A stretch of DNA of 64,000 nt, taken from contig NZ_AP027204.1 in NCBI RefSeq assembly GCF_027944005.1, positions 1,798,001 to 1,862,000 of the forward strand, given 5' to 3'. The translations under genes were made by a program, and so were the position numbers. The notes under the pieces are model-generated. The model was not told the DNA's origin, made no database searches, and saw only the letters and a program-made list of their open reading frames with translations. Shown piece after piece: positions 8,876 through 18,085 of the stretch (the first letter of the stretch is position 1; each line of letters opens with the position of its first letter). Source of the stretch: Polynucleobacter sp. SHI8. GTDB taxonomy: Bacteria > Pseudomonadota > Gammaproteobacteria > Burkholderiales > Burkholderiaceae.

Positions 8876-11574
8876 TTAGAAACGATTTCTATACCAACAG
8901 GAATCCCATCTTTTTCGGCTGACTCTTGCTTCGACTGAACAATCTTGGCTCGACTGTCCATGGATTGATTGACCTTCGTAATCTCATTTTTAATCGCCAA
9001 CGCTCTAGCGTCGGAAAGTTTTTGTAAATCCTCTTCTGATACCTTACCTTTAGCGACTAATTGCTCATGCAAATGCTGCCACCCTTCTCTACCTGATGGT
9101 CCATCCTTCAAATTGATATCCGATGGGATTGCACCAATACTGGTAGTGTAAATTCGGCGAATTGCTCGTTGAACTCGCTCATCTTCCAATGGCAGTTGAG
9201 GCAAGGGCTCATTTGCAGGTAATTGAAATCCTGCATTTTTAAATATTTCACGGTCCACTTTTTCTGTATTTAGATTAAGTTTATCAACTTCAGGATCATA
9301 AACACCGTTAATATTCAGATTAATTTTTGGTTTTTTTTGCATACCCGCAACTAAGCTTTCTAACTTCAAGGTCTCTGAGGGGCGAAGAGTAGATTTACCT
9401 GGCTCAAAATAAATGCCTGTATGACCTTCGACACCCATCAATCGACCAATCATCTTAAAGGGAGCAGTTACAACGTTACCTAGTATTGTCCATAACGCAT
9501 CCCAAATTAAATCTCCAACTTTAAAATCCGGTTTATCCACATTGCCTGCCACCTTCAAATTTAAATCAATCACGCCATTTTCATCTTCAAGCAAAGCAAC
9601 GATGAGATCTAATGGAATGTTTTTTCCTTTGTAGTCTGGAACTTTATCGCCCAATTGCATTTGATTGATGATGAAACGATTGTCGCCATTCAGCATGCCA
9701 TCTTGTGTCAAAAACCTTGAATCATATGATAAAGTTCCGCCCTTGACTTCATATCCGGCAAATGTTGTGTAGTACGGATTAATCGACGTTAAAGGTATGC
9801 GACGAAAAGAAATATTCATGTCATTATTTCTGCGTGAATCTTCAAAAGCAATTTTTGCTTTTAACTTCATATCTCCAGTCGGCGGAATAATACCCTCAAA
9901 CGCTCCTGTTGCATAGCGCTTGGGATACGTACTGATACCAATCAAAGTCCCATGAAAATTTTCAATAGTCGTTTTGAAATTAGGTTTAATTGAAAAGTCA
10001 GAAAACTCAATTCTTCCATTTTGAATTTGAATCGATTTCATATTGAAATTCATGGGCTTCTTATTAGAAGAATTTTTAGATACATTCGTCCCATCAAGAT
10101 CTTCTTCATCGTCCTTCTTGATCGTATTGGTATTTTTTCCAACTGAACTCGTCACTAATTGGATTTGATTTGCCAATGATGACCTTTGTACAGATTCTCC
10201 GGTGGTCGATGGAGACGAATTAGTATTGCTAGGAATCGCGGGATTCAGTGGTGCATTTTTTCTTTCTTCTTCTAAGCGCTTCGACTCATCTTTTGATGGC
10301 TGAAACATTCTTCGAAAATTAGAACTCTTATCGCCATAAATAACAAATCTACCTTTTAGACCATCAATCTTCACATCTTCAACGCGCAATTTACTTGATC
10401 TTGGATTTTCTTCAAAATAAAATTTATCCACATTCGCTGATTTCCACCCCAATAACTCACTGGTTTTATCGGGTTCATAAATAGCTAATTGATTCAGCTT
10501 AATATCACCCTCTACTTTGGTGTTTTCTGAATCATAGTGAATCTTAAAGGTACCCTTCGCATCACCCGATTTGGCATTAATCGTATTCACAGTCGGCGCT
10601 AAACTAATCAATGGGCTGATATTTAAACGATCAATTTCAACATCACCATCAAGAATGATCTTTTTATCTTGTTGCACTAATGTAAATTGTCCTGATGCAA
10701 TTCCAGTTTTTTCTGCGCGGCTCACTTTGGGAGTCAATAAGTCAATATAAGGAACTAAACTCAAGTCCTTTAATTTGATATCGCTTTCAATTTTATTTTT
10801 GGTTTTGAAGATATGCGTCGTTGTATCGATGACTCCTTCATCAATCTTCGCCTGCGCAACCAACAACATATCTTGATTGGTATCGAGGAGCAGATCTCCG
10901 CCGAGAAGAACATGCCCTAGGATCAGTTGTTGATTCTTTTTCGGGATGGAAATACTTACTTGGCCTAAATCTAACCCGTATTTGGTTTCTAAACCGCCAA
11001 CTCCACCCTTAGAAGTTAAGTTTGTGGTGTTTTTTAAATCAAAATGAAGTGGCTTCAATTCAGTTTTAAATTTGATTGATGGCTCATCAATTTTGATACT
11101 GCCATCCTTAAATTGGAGATCTTTGATCAAGAACTCCTTTTGAGGACTAGGTTTTTTATTTGGATCGGGTGGAAATTTCGTCTGCACAGCAGCAATAAAT
11201 TTCAACCAATTCCAATTCTCAGGGTATTTTTCAGCCAGGATATGCGCCTGATCAATTTGTATTGAATCAATGGTAATTTTCTTCTGCAACAGCCCCCCCC
11301 AAGAGGCTGCTATCTGAAGATCTTTTACCTGAATCAGTTGGTGCTGATTGGCAATTTCAGTGATTTTCAGCTCAGAAAGTGCTATGCTTGGCTTCCGGAT
11401 ACCTACTTTTAACTCATTAAAATCAATTACATAGCCTATCGATTGACCAAATTCATGAGCGTATTTTTTTGCCCACTCAGAGGCGTGAGATTGGGCGTAC
11501 CAAACTCCCCCAGCGAATAAAGTAGATAAGCCAATGAAAGTAAAGGCTAAATATTTAAAAATTCTCAAAAGCAA
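8872..11574 (-). CDS. AsmA-like DUF748 envelope protein
   Basis: This is a 900-residue protein anchored by one N-terminal membrane helix (about 7-27, IFKYLAFTFIGLSTLFAGGVWY) with a large periplasmic part rich in repeated beta strands, as in AsmA/TamB/YhdP relatives. A polar, low-complexity stretch lies near 440-510. The C-terminal segment around YFEPGKSTLRPSETLKLE is characteristic of DUF748 proteins. A role in outer-membrane biogenesis or lipid transport is family-level inference. The start is TTG 11574 or, judged by AAAGGA spacing, TTG 11568. A run of eight G residues lies at codons near 11293-11300. Confidence 0.85.
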   Translation of the reverse strand: MLLRIFKYLAFTFIGLSTLFAGGVWYAQSHASEWAKKYAHEFGQSIGYVIDFNELKVGIRKPSIALSELKITEIANQHQLIQVKDLQIAASWGGLLQKKITIDSIQIDQAHILAEKYPENWNWLKFIAAVQTKFPPDPNKKPSPQKEFLIKDLQFKDGSIKIDEPSIKFKTELKPLHFDLKNTTNLTSKGGVGGLETKYGLDLGQVSISIPKKNQQLILGHVLLGGDLLLDTNQDMLLVAQAKIDEGVIDTTTHIFKTKNKIESDIKLKDLSLVPYIDLLTPKVSRAEKTGIASGQFTLVQQDKKIILDGDVEIDRLNISPLISLAPTVNTINAKSGDAKGTFKIHYDSENTKVEGDIKLNQLAIYEPDKTSELLGWKSANVDKFYFEENPRSSKLRVEDVKIDGLKGRFVIYGDKSSNFRRMFQPSKDESKRLEEERKNAPLNPAIPSNTNSSPSTTGESVQRSSLANQIQLVTSSVGKNTNTIKKDDEEDLDGTNVSKNSSNKKPMNFNMKSIQIQNGRIEFSDFSIKPNFKTTIENFHGTLIGISTYPKRYATGAFEGIIPPTGDMKLKAKIAFEDSRRNNDMNISFRRIPLTSINPYYTTFAGYEVKGGTLSYDSRFLTQDGMLNGDNRFIINQMQLGDKVPDYKGKNIPLDLIVALLEDENGVIDLNLKVAGNVDKPDFKVGDLIWDALWTILGNVVTAPFKMIGRLMGVEGHTGIYFEPGKSTLRPSETLKLESLVAGMQKKPKINLNINGVYDPEVDKLNLNTEKVDREIFKNAGFQLPANEPLPQLPLEDERVQRAIRRIYTTSIGAIPSDINLKDGPSGREGWQHLHEQLVAKGKVSEEDLQKLSDARALAIKNEITKVNQSMDSRAKIVQSKQESAEKDGIPVGIEIVSN

Positions 11575-11685
11575 AATTCCTTTAAAGGCTCAATATTAAA
11601 ATAACTCAATAAAATCATAAACTTAACAAAAATAAAGTTTTTTATCTTTTTTCCAATTTTTGTCAACTTTAAAGAAATGACTGCG

Positions 11686-11714
11686 TTGAATACACAGGTT
11701 AAACAATTTATATG
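11686..11714 (+). promoter_or_regulatory. Candidate sigma-70 promoter for the 64-residue protein
   Basis: TTGAAT at 11686-11691 and TATATG at 11709-11714 are separated by 17 bp, about 50 bp before the start codon of the small gene. Read by eye; not tested against a matrix. Confidence 0.4.
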
Positions 11715-11763
11715 AATTTCTTATAACTTGAATGGCCTAGTTGATCAAAAACGGAGAAATGAA

Positions 11764-11958
11764 ATGAAAACGAATGATGTAACTAGACAATCGGCAAATA
11801 CTACCTTAGGTGGTTCAGATATTCAAGAGCTCGACACGTTTAATCGTCGTAGAGCTGCCAGAGGTCTCTTACCAGTTACTCAAGAAGAGTTTAATGAGCT
11901 ATTGATGAAAATTACTGGATTTGCATCATTTGCTTTCTCAACACCGACAGTGCATTAA
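11764..11958 (+). CDS. Small hypothetical protein (64 residues)
   Basis: ATG 11764 has a good Shine-Dalgarno (ACGGAG, seven bases upstream). The longer frame would use a TTG with no ribosome site. The protein has a polar N-terminal half, the basic phrase FNRRRAARGLLP, then an amphipathic helix QEEFNELLMKIT and a hydrophobic tail GFASFAFS. No signal peptide or known motif is seen. It has its own promoter-like sequence and a strong terminator, so it is a single-gene unit. I do not recognise it. Confidence 0.65.
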   Translation: MKTNDVTRQSANTTLGGSDIQELDTFNRRRAARGLLPVTQEEFNELLMKITGFASFAFSTPTVH

Positions 11959-11976
11959 AGCTTCGGTTGTGTTCCC

Positions 11977-12004
11977 AAAAGGAGCCTATTTGGCTCCTTT
12001 TTTA
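11977..12004 (+). terminator. Rho-independent terminator after the small gene
   Basis: A 9-10 bp stem AAAAGGAGCC / GGCTCCTTTT with a short loop runs into a T-tract, 19 bp after the stop codon. Confidence 0.85.
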
Positions 12005-12041
12005 TTGGTAAAAATAATCCTTATCATTTATATTACTTTTC

Positions 12042-12482
12042 ATGGCATATACCGACTTTATTTTTTTTCATCCACTTCGTGTCCGCTGGGCTGAAGTAGA
12101 TATGCAAGGCGTTGTCTTTAACGGGCACTACCTGACTTATTTTGATGTGGCGCTCACCGAGTATTGGCGTGCGGTAAAACTACCATCGCCCCTTATACAA
12201 GCCAAAGAAGGTATTGAATTATTTGTTAAAAAGGCAACCCTTGAATATCATGCGTCAGCTAAGTTCGATGATGATCTTCAGATTGGAGTCAGAGCAAGTA
12301 GAGTCGGTAAAACTTCGTTAACGATCCTACTGGAAATCTATCGCAACGAGATACTTCTGGTAAGCGGTGAAATGATTTATGTCTACGTCCATCAGGGTGA
12401 GGGGAAAAGTACCCCTCTGCCGAATGATTGGATAGAGATGCTTGATCAGTATGAAACCGGAGCTAAGCTTCTGAAAAATTAA
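12042..12482 (+). CDS. YbgC/FadM-type acyl-CoA thioesterase
   Basis: This is a hotdog-fold thioesterase of 146 residues. The N-terminal segment HPLRVRWAEVDMQGVVFNGH contains the family Asp (of the D-x-x-G-V-x-x-x-x-Y/H type), followed by YLTYFDVALTEYWR. Family members hydrolyse acyl- or hydroxybenzoyl-CoA in the cytoplasm; the substrate here is not readable. It is convergent with the parvulin gene, and the two stop codons overlap by 4 bp. Confidence 0.85.
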   Translation: MAYTDFIFFHPLRVRWAEVDMQGVVFNGHYLTYFDVALTEYWRAVKLPSPLIQAKEGIELFVKKATLEYHASAKFDDDLQIGVRASRVGKTSLTILLEIYRNEILLVSGEMIYVYVHQGEGKSTPLPNDWIEMLDQYETGAKLLKN

Positions 12483-13300
12483 TTTGCTTTAGCAATCGTG
12501 GTCTTTTTGATCAGCGCATCAATTGCTTCTTGTTTTTTTCTTGCTAAAAGCCCCTGATAAATATTACCTTTGGCTTCATCAAAGCTTGGCATCTTAAACT
12601 TACGCACTTCGTCAACCCTTACAACATGCCAACCAATATTAGTTTTAACTGGCTTTGGATCAACCTTACCTTTAGTTAAATTAACTAAAGCATCTCCAAG
12701 TGGTGCTACAACCATATCTGGTAATACCCAATTAGGAATGGCTCCGCCTTGCGCACCGCTGACTTTTTCTAGAGATTTTTCTTTAGCAAGCTTTTCAAAG
12801 GAATCCCCGCCATTGATTTGCGTAATCAAGCTGCTTGCTTCAGCTTCAGTCGCAACAACAATTTGTGAAACCTTATATTCGTTTGAATTACGTCCCTCTT
12901 TAGTCAAATTGGCTTGACGATCATAATCAGCCTTAATATCAGATTCATTAATAGGATGAGCTTTGAGATAGTCCTCAAACCATAATTCTTGTAAAAATTG
13001 TTGTTGGGCTAATTTAATTTTTTCTGGATTATCACCCTTCTTATCAACACCAGATTTTTTAACATCTTGCAAAATAGCCTCTTTTAGAATGAGGTCGTTC
13101 ACAATAGCCTGCCTTAACTCTGGACCATCTTTAGCACCTCTAGCAACGGCATTTTTAACAATGCCATCCACTTCTTTTTGCATAATCTTTGTGCCATTGA
13201 CAGTCACAATTGCACCAGATGCACTTGTTTGAGCCTGCGCAAGTGAATAAGGAAATACCAAAACATACAGGGATAAAAACACCAAATGATTCAATTTCAT
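12479..13300 (-). CDS. Periplasmic parvulin-type peptidyl-prolyl isomerase
   Basis: This 273-residue exported protein has a signal peptide ending FPYSLAQAQ. An N-terminal chaperone-like helical part (SurA_N-like, about 25-125) precedes a parvulin domain (about 140-245) with VSQIVVATEAEA, FEKLAKEKSLEKVSGAQGG and NIGWHVVRVDE. Family function is folding or prolyl isomerisation of exported proteins in the periplasm. It resembles PpiC/PrsA-type single-domain proteins rather than full SurA, which has two parvulin domains. Confidence 0.88.
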   Translation of the reverse strand: MKLNHLVFLSLYVLVFPYSLAQAQTSASGAIVTVNGTKIMQKEVDGIVKNAVARGAKDGPELRQAIVNDLILKEAILQDVKKSGVDKKGDNPEKIKLAQQQFLQELWFEDYLKAHPINESDIKADYDRQANLTKEGRNSNEYKVSQIVVATEAEASSLITQINGGDSFEKLAKEKSLEKVSGAQGGAIPNWVLPDMVVAPLGDALVNLTKGKVDPKPVKTNIGWHVVRVDEVRKFKMPSFDEAKGNIYQGLLARKKQEAIDALIKKTTIAKAN

Positions 13301-13354
13301 AAAAATTCCTTTTAAATGTATCCAACCATTGTACGAGTCAAATACGTCAAATGA

Positions 13355-14962
13355 TTAGTCAAGGTTTTCAGTCATGCTTAAAGCAACTGCTTGAGCAACT
13401 TTGATACCATCCACACCAGCAGATAAAATACCGCCAGCGTATCCAGCGCCTTCTCCAGCAGGGTATAAACCTTCAATATTCAGGCTTTGATAATTTCGTC
13501 CTCTAGTCATTCGAAGTGGCGAGGAAGTTCTTGTTTCTACACCTGTTAAAACCGCATCTTGCATCGCAAAACCTTTAATTTTTTTATCAAAAGCCGGTAA
13601 GGCCTCTTGCATTGCTTCAATGGCATATCCAGGAAGGGCTTGTGTTAAGTCAGTCAGATGTACTCCAGGCTTATACGATGGCATGACTGAGCCAAACTGC
13701 GCAGATGGTCGATTATGTATAAAGTCACCAACTAATTGTCCAGGAGCCTCATAATTAGAGCCACCCATTACATAGGCTTTTGCTTCAATCGCTCGTTGAA
13801 ATTCAATGCCAGCCAAAGGTCCGCCAGGATAATCTGCTGGCGTAATACCAACGACAATACCTGCATTGGCATTTCTTTCATTGCGTGAGTATTGACTCAT
13901 CCCATTGGTCACCACATGATTTAATTCTGACGTTGCAGCAACAACAGTTCCACCAGGACACATACAAAAACTATAGACTGCGCGGCCATTCTTGGCATGA
14001 TGGACCAATTTATAGTCAGCCGCACCAATGATAGGGTTACCTGCATGGGGTCCTAGCCTTGCTTTATCAATAATGGATTGCGGATGCTCAATTCGAAATC
14101 CAACTGAAAAAGGCTTCGGCTCCATGAATACGCCAGCATCATGCAGGGTATAAAAGGTATCCCTTGAGCTATGTCCCAAGGCTAAAATGACATGATTAGA
14201 TAAAAACTCTTGGCCGTCCGCCAATTGCACACCACGTATTTTTTGATTCTCAATCAAGAATTGTGTCACCTGACTTGAGAAATGTACCTCACCTCCCAAT
14301 TGAATAATTTCTTGACGCATCCGCTCAACAACTCCAACTAATCGAAAAGTTCCTATGTGCGGCTTAGCCACAAATTCAATTTCTGGTGGGGCTCCTGCCT
14401 TGATAAATTCTGCGATAACTTTGCGGCCATAAAATTGTGGGTCTTTAATTTGACTATACAACTTACCATCAGAAAACAGTCCAGCGCCACCTTCCCCAAA
14501 TTGAACGTTAGATTCAGGTTGTAAAACATGCTTTCGCCACAAACCCCAAGTATCTTGTGTTCTTTGCCGAACAGCTTTTCCTCTTTCTAAGACAATGGGC
14601 TTAAATCCCATCTTGGCTAATATGAGTGCTGCAAAAATACCGCAAGGACCAAAACCAATCACGATGGGTCTTGATTTGATATGCTCAGGAGCTTTGGCTA
14701 CATATTGATAAGAGGTATCCGGCGCAATTGAGATATGAATATCCCCTGCATATTTTTTAAGAACTTCTTCTTCATTCTTGACTGATACATGAAGGTTGTA
14801 AATCAAAGATAAGGTACTATTTTTTCGCGCATCATGGCTACGTTTAAATATCTGAAACCGGATTAAATCTATCGCCTCGATTTTCAATCGAGACAAAATA
14901 CTTTGCTCTAAATCTTGAGGCGTATGGTCAATAGGTAAACGAAGTTCAGTAATTTGAATCAT
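13355..14962 (-). CDS. FAD-dependent oxidoreductase (COG2509 type)
   Basis: This 535-residue flavoprotein belongs to a conserved family of unknown substrate. An N-terminal domain of about 95 residues precedes the dinucleotide fold VIGFGPCGIFAALILAKMG and VLERGKAVRQR. NVQFGEGGAGLFSDGKLYS and the C-terminal GLYPAGEGAGYAGGILSAG close the FAD site. It is cytosolic, with no signal. It lies 14 bp after the nitronate monooxygenase gene on the same strand and is probably cotranscribed. Confidence 0.85.
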   Translation of the reverse strand: MIQITELRLPIDHTPQDLEQSILSRLKIEAIDLIRFQIFKRSHDARKNSTLSLIYNLHVSVKNEEEVLKKYAGDIHISIAPDTSYQYVAKAPEHIKSRPIVIGFGPCGIFAALILAKMGFKPIVLERGKAVRQRTQDTWGLWRKHVLQPESNVQFGEGGAGLFSDGKLYSQIKDPQFYGRKVIAEFIKAGAPPEIEFVAKPHIGTFRLVGVVERMRQEIIQLGGEVHFSSQVTQFLIENQKIRGVQLADGQEFLSNHVILALGHSSRDTFYTLHDAGVFMEPKPFSVGFRIEHPQSIIDKARLGPHAGNPIIGAADYKLVHHAKNGRAVYSFCMCPGGTVVAATSELNHVVTNGMSQYSRNERNANAGIVVGITPADYPGGPLAGIEFQRAIEAKAYVMGGSNYEAPGQLVGDFIHNRPSAQFGSVMPSYKPGVHLTDLTQALPGYAIEAMQEALPAFDKKIKGFAMQDAVLTGVETRTSSPLRMTRGRNYQSLNIEGLYPAGEGAGYAGGILSAGVDGIKVAQAVALSMTENLD

Positions 14963-14976
14963 GTCAATCTGTCATT

Positions 14977-15933
14977 TCAAAAGTGTGAACATAACTTATT
15001 TTTTGCTTGAGTAAATTCAAGCACCAATTGTGCAACGATATCCTCTACGGACTCAACAGAATCTATTCCGGAGACACTTTGTCCTGCCCCCCAAATATCT
15101 CTCCACGCTTTTGTGGATGAGCCAGAAAAATCCATCGTATTTTTATCTGCTATAGGTAGATGATCTGGATCAAGCCCTGCAGCGACGATACTGGAACGTA
15201 AATAATTACCATGCACACCGGTAAACAAATTACTGTAAATGATGTCAGAAGCTTGGCTATTGACTAAACTTTCTTTATAAGTTTGTGAAGCTTTTGCCTC
15301 AAGAGATGCAATAAATCGTGTTCCCATATAAGCCATATCTACACCCATCGCTAGTGCCGCAAGAATATGTTCTCCCTTGGACATTGCCCCTGACAAAATG
15401 AGTGGTCCATCCCAGAACTTGCGTACTTCGGTTATCAACGCAAATGGACTCATCGTCCCAGCATGTCCACCAGCTCCTGCGCAAACTAAAATTAAACCAT
15501 CTACTCCCATTTCTAAAGCTTTTTGCGCATGTCTCACACTAATCACGTCATGAAACACGAGTCCTCCATAGGAATGAACTGCTGTAACAACTTCGCCAGG
15601 AGGTCTTAAACTAGTGATCACAATGGGAACTTGATGACGCACACAAAGCTCCATGTCATGCTGTAATCGTTCATTAGAAGCATGCACAATTTGATTGACA
15701 GCAAATGGCGCTATGATTTTGTTAGGAAATTGTTCTTTTTCTCGATTCAACTCCAATTTAATTTGCGTCAACCACGTATCTAATAATTCTGGGGGTCTTG
15801 CATTTAGTGCTGGGAAGGCGCCAATAATCCCAGCCTTACACTGTGCAACAACTAACTCTGGTTGAGCAATGATAAATAAAGGAGCACCAATTAATGGTAA
15901 TCGTAAGTGACTTAAAGAGGAAGGTAATGACAT
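14977..15933 (-). CDS. Nitronate monooxygenase family flavoprotein
   Basis: This FMN-dependent TIM-barrel protein of 318 residues matches the 2-nitropropane dioxygenase-like family: LPLIGAPLFIIAQPELV at the start, DGLILVCAGAGGHAGTMSPF around the catalytic His and phosphate site, and LSGAMSKGEHILAALAMGVD followed by YMGTRFIAS. Members oxidise propionate 3-nitronate or related toxic nitronates, though many act on other substrates. The gene is divergent from the DctP-like operon. Confidence 0.88.
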   Translation of the reverse strand: MSLPSSLSHLRLPLIGAPLFIIAQPELVVAQCKAGIIGAFPALNARPPELLDTWLTQIKLELNREKEQFPNKIIAPFAVNQIVHASNERLQHDMELCVRHQVPIVITSLRPPGEVVTAVHSYGGLVFHDVISVRHAQKALEMGVDGLILVCAGAGGHAGTMSPFALITEVRKFWDGPLILSGAMSKGEHILAALAMGVDMAYMGTRFIASLEAKASQTYKESLVNSQASDIIYSNLFTGVHGNYLRSSIVAAGLDPDHLPIADKNTMDFSGSSTKAWRDIWGAGQSVSGIDSVESVEDIVAQLVLEFTQAKNKLCSHF

Positions 15934-16040
15934 TGAATCATCCTAAGCATGGAATATAAAGAGTTTAATCCCTTCTGATCCTACTTGTGCTTACAATAGA
16001 GCCTGAGACAATAAAAAAATAAATAATTTAGGTTACAAAT

Positions 16041-17168
16041 ATGATGCATCGTCAAATTATCGGCACTGATAGTGTCCAAGAAGTATTAGACAAAACCATT
16101 ACAGCAAGGCAGTGGTTAACGGTTTCAGATGAACAAATACCAACTATCAAACCAGATTTTATTTTGCGTGTAAGCGCTCATATTCCGGGTGAATCCCCTG
16201 CTGTCAAAGATGTTTTTGAACCTGCTTTTAGGCGTTTGCAAGTAATGAGTCAAGGTGCTATTGGAGTCGAGGCCTTCTGGGGTGGAACTCTACATCCTGA
16301 ACGTGAGGGTATCGAAGCTTTAAGGAACGGCATCACTGATCTTTGCCCTGTGTATTCTGCTTGGGATGCGGATCTTTTTCCTGCAGCCCAAATTTTGAGT
16401 CTACCTTTTATTTTTACAAGTGCAGAAATCGCAACCGCGGTATCAGAAAAATTGTATCGAACGTACTTTAGTCAGGATGTAGAAAAACATAACATCTATA
16501 TGGGGCGCATGGTCGCTACTAGCGAATATAACTTATTTAGTCGCTCCCCTATTAGGACGCTGAGTGACTTGGCTAATCAAAAAATTGCTTGTAGCAATGG
16601 TGTTGAATCAGATATTTTTCGCGCTCTAGGCGCTATTCCCGTTGGGTGTAGTACCCCAGAGGCAAAAAAGCAGTTTGAATCCAATCAGGTATTTGCTGTA
16701 TCAATTTCTGATAGTGCAGCGCAAACGGTCGGTCTATATAAGTTTGCCAAATACCGCACAAGCGCAAATCTAGTTCGTGTCAATCTAGAATATGGCTTAT
16801 CAAAGACATTTTGGCACCAATTACCGCCAAATCTCCAAATTACTTTTAATCAATGGTTACGATCTCTAGCCCAAGCTGGTGCACAAATATTTTATGGTTT
16901 AGCCGGCGCAAAAGCCTGCTCAGTTTTTCAAGAAGCGGGAATTGAATTTATTAGCCTGAGCACCGCAGAACAACAAATTTGGCGTAACAAAGTTAAACCA
17001 GTTGAAGAGCAATTACTCCATCATTTAGAAAGTAAGGGCTATCCCTCGAAAAATATGATGGCCGACTTAATCAGTACAACAAAAGAGCTTCAAACCTGGA
17101 GCGCAAATGATTTAATGCAGTCAACAATCGTCCAACCTCTGACCAATATTATTCCACCAAGCGCTTAA
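16041..17168 (+). CDS. DctP-like TRAP solute-binding protein without a signal peptide
   Basis: This 375-residue protein has a DctP fold from about residue 45: LRVSAHIPGESPA, VEAFWGGTLHPEREGIEALR, and DADLFPAAQILSLPFIFTS. It begins MMHRQIIGTDSVQEVLDK with no hydrophobic segment, so nothing visible exports it. I saw no upstream in-frame signal. No dctQ or dctM genes are near. It heads an operon of three enzymes, with the next start 2 bp after its stop. It may act as a cytosolic ligand binder, or export may use an unrecognised route (inference). Confidence 0.82.
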   Translation: MMHRQIIGTDSVQEVLDKTITARQWLTVSDEQIPTIKPDFILRVSAHIPGESPAVKDVFEPAFRRLQVMSQGAIGVEAFWGGTLHPEREGIEALRNGITDLCPVYSAWDADLFPAAQILSLPFIFTSAEIATAVSEKLYRTYFSQDVEKHNIYMGRMVATSEYNLFSRSPIRTLSDLANQKIACSNGVESDIFRALGAIPVGCSTPEAKKQFESNQVFAVSISDSAAQTVGLYKFAKYRTSANLVRVNLEYGLSKTFWHQLPPNLQITFNQWLRSLAQAGAQIFYGLAGAKACSVFQEAGIEFISLSTAEQQIWRNKVKPVEEQLLHHLESKGYPSKNMMADLISTTKELQTWSANDLMQSTIVQPLTNIIPPSA

Positions 17169-17170
17169 AA

Positions 17171-18076
17171 ATGAGTTTATTTCCAAAAAATCTTACAAAG
17201 CCTATCGGAGTTGTTGGCCTTGGTCTCATGGGACAAAGCTTAATCAAACGTCTCGATGAAGCTGCTCTTCGCGTTCTTGGCTTTGATATTAATCCGGAAC
17301 AAATAGAAAAATTAGGTCATCATCGAGCAGCCTCTCTTGCCAAGATTGCTGTCAGTTGTGACAAGGTGTTATTAGCAGTTTTTAATACTGCTCAAGTTCA
17401 AGAGACTCTCTTTTCCGCTAATGGTTTGTTTGCTCATACAAAAGAACCGATGGTCGTTATTTGTACGAGTACTTGCGATCCAGGTGAAATCAAACAAATT
17501 GCTGAGGATGTTGAAAAGGCTGGTCATCATTTTTTTGAATTACCTATTTCTGGAACGAGTATGCAACTCGCCAGAGGAGATTGCTTAGGTCTCATGGGGG
17601 GATCCCCTTTGTTATGTGAACATTTATCTGACTTACTAGATGTAATTACACCTCATCGTCAGTATATCGGTCCCGCAGGAGATGCCAGTAAGGCCAAACT
17701 TGCGATTAACTTGGTTTTAGGACTGCACCGAGCAGCGCTAGCAGAGGGCTTAAATTTTGGTGTCAAACTGGGCTTGGATCCAGAAAAACTATTACAAACT
17801 TTGCAAAGTTCAGCAGCGGCTTCTAGTGTCATGAAAATCAAGGGGCCACTGATGGTTGCAAGAACGTATGACAAGCCCCAAAGCAAGATTGGTCAAAGCT
17901 TAAAAGACTTTGGACTCATTGCTGATTTGGCAGATCATGCAGGACTGATGCTTCCTCTTGCCGAGGTATACATCAAGTTACTGCAATCGCAACTGCAAGA
18001 TGGTCACGGCGATAATGATAACGCCATGATTTATGAGGCTATCTATCAAAATCGTTTAAAAAATATCTCTCATTAA
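17171..18076 (+). CDS. 3-hydroxyisobutyrate dehydrogenase-family oxidoreductase
   Basis: This beta-hydroxyacid dehydrogenase of 301 residues has the NAD(P) site VGLGLMGQSLIKRL, the substrate motif FFELPISGTSMQLARGDCLG, and the catalytic Lys in AKLAINLVLG. It is cytosolic. Within the operon it probably oxidises or reduces a small hydroxyacid made by the neighbouring enolase-family enzyme (inference). It starts 2 bp after the DctP-like gene. Confidence 0.87.
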   Translation: MSLFPKNLTKPIGVVGLGLMGQSLIKRLDEAALRVLGFDINPEQIEKLGHHRAASLAKIAVSCDKVLLAVFNTAQVQETLFSANGLFAHTKEPMVVICTSTCDPGEIKQIAEDVEKAGHHFFELPISGTSMQLARGDCLGLMGGSPLLCEHLSDLLDVITPHRQYIGPAGDASKAKLAINLVLGLHRAALAEGLNFGVKLGLDPEKLLQTLQSSAAASSVMKIKGPLMVARTYDKPQSKIGQSLKDFGLIADLADHAGLMLPLAEVYIKLLQSQLQDGHGDNDNAMIYEAIYQNRLKNISH

Positions 18077-18085
18077 GGACTGAAT

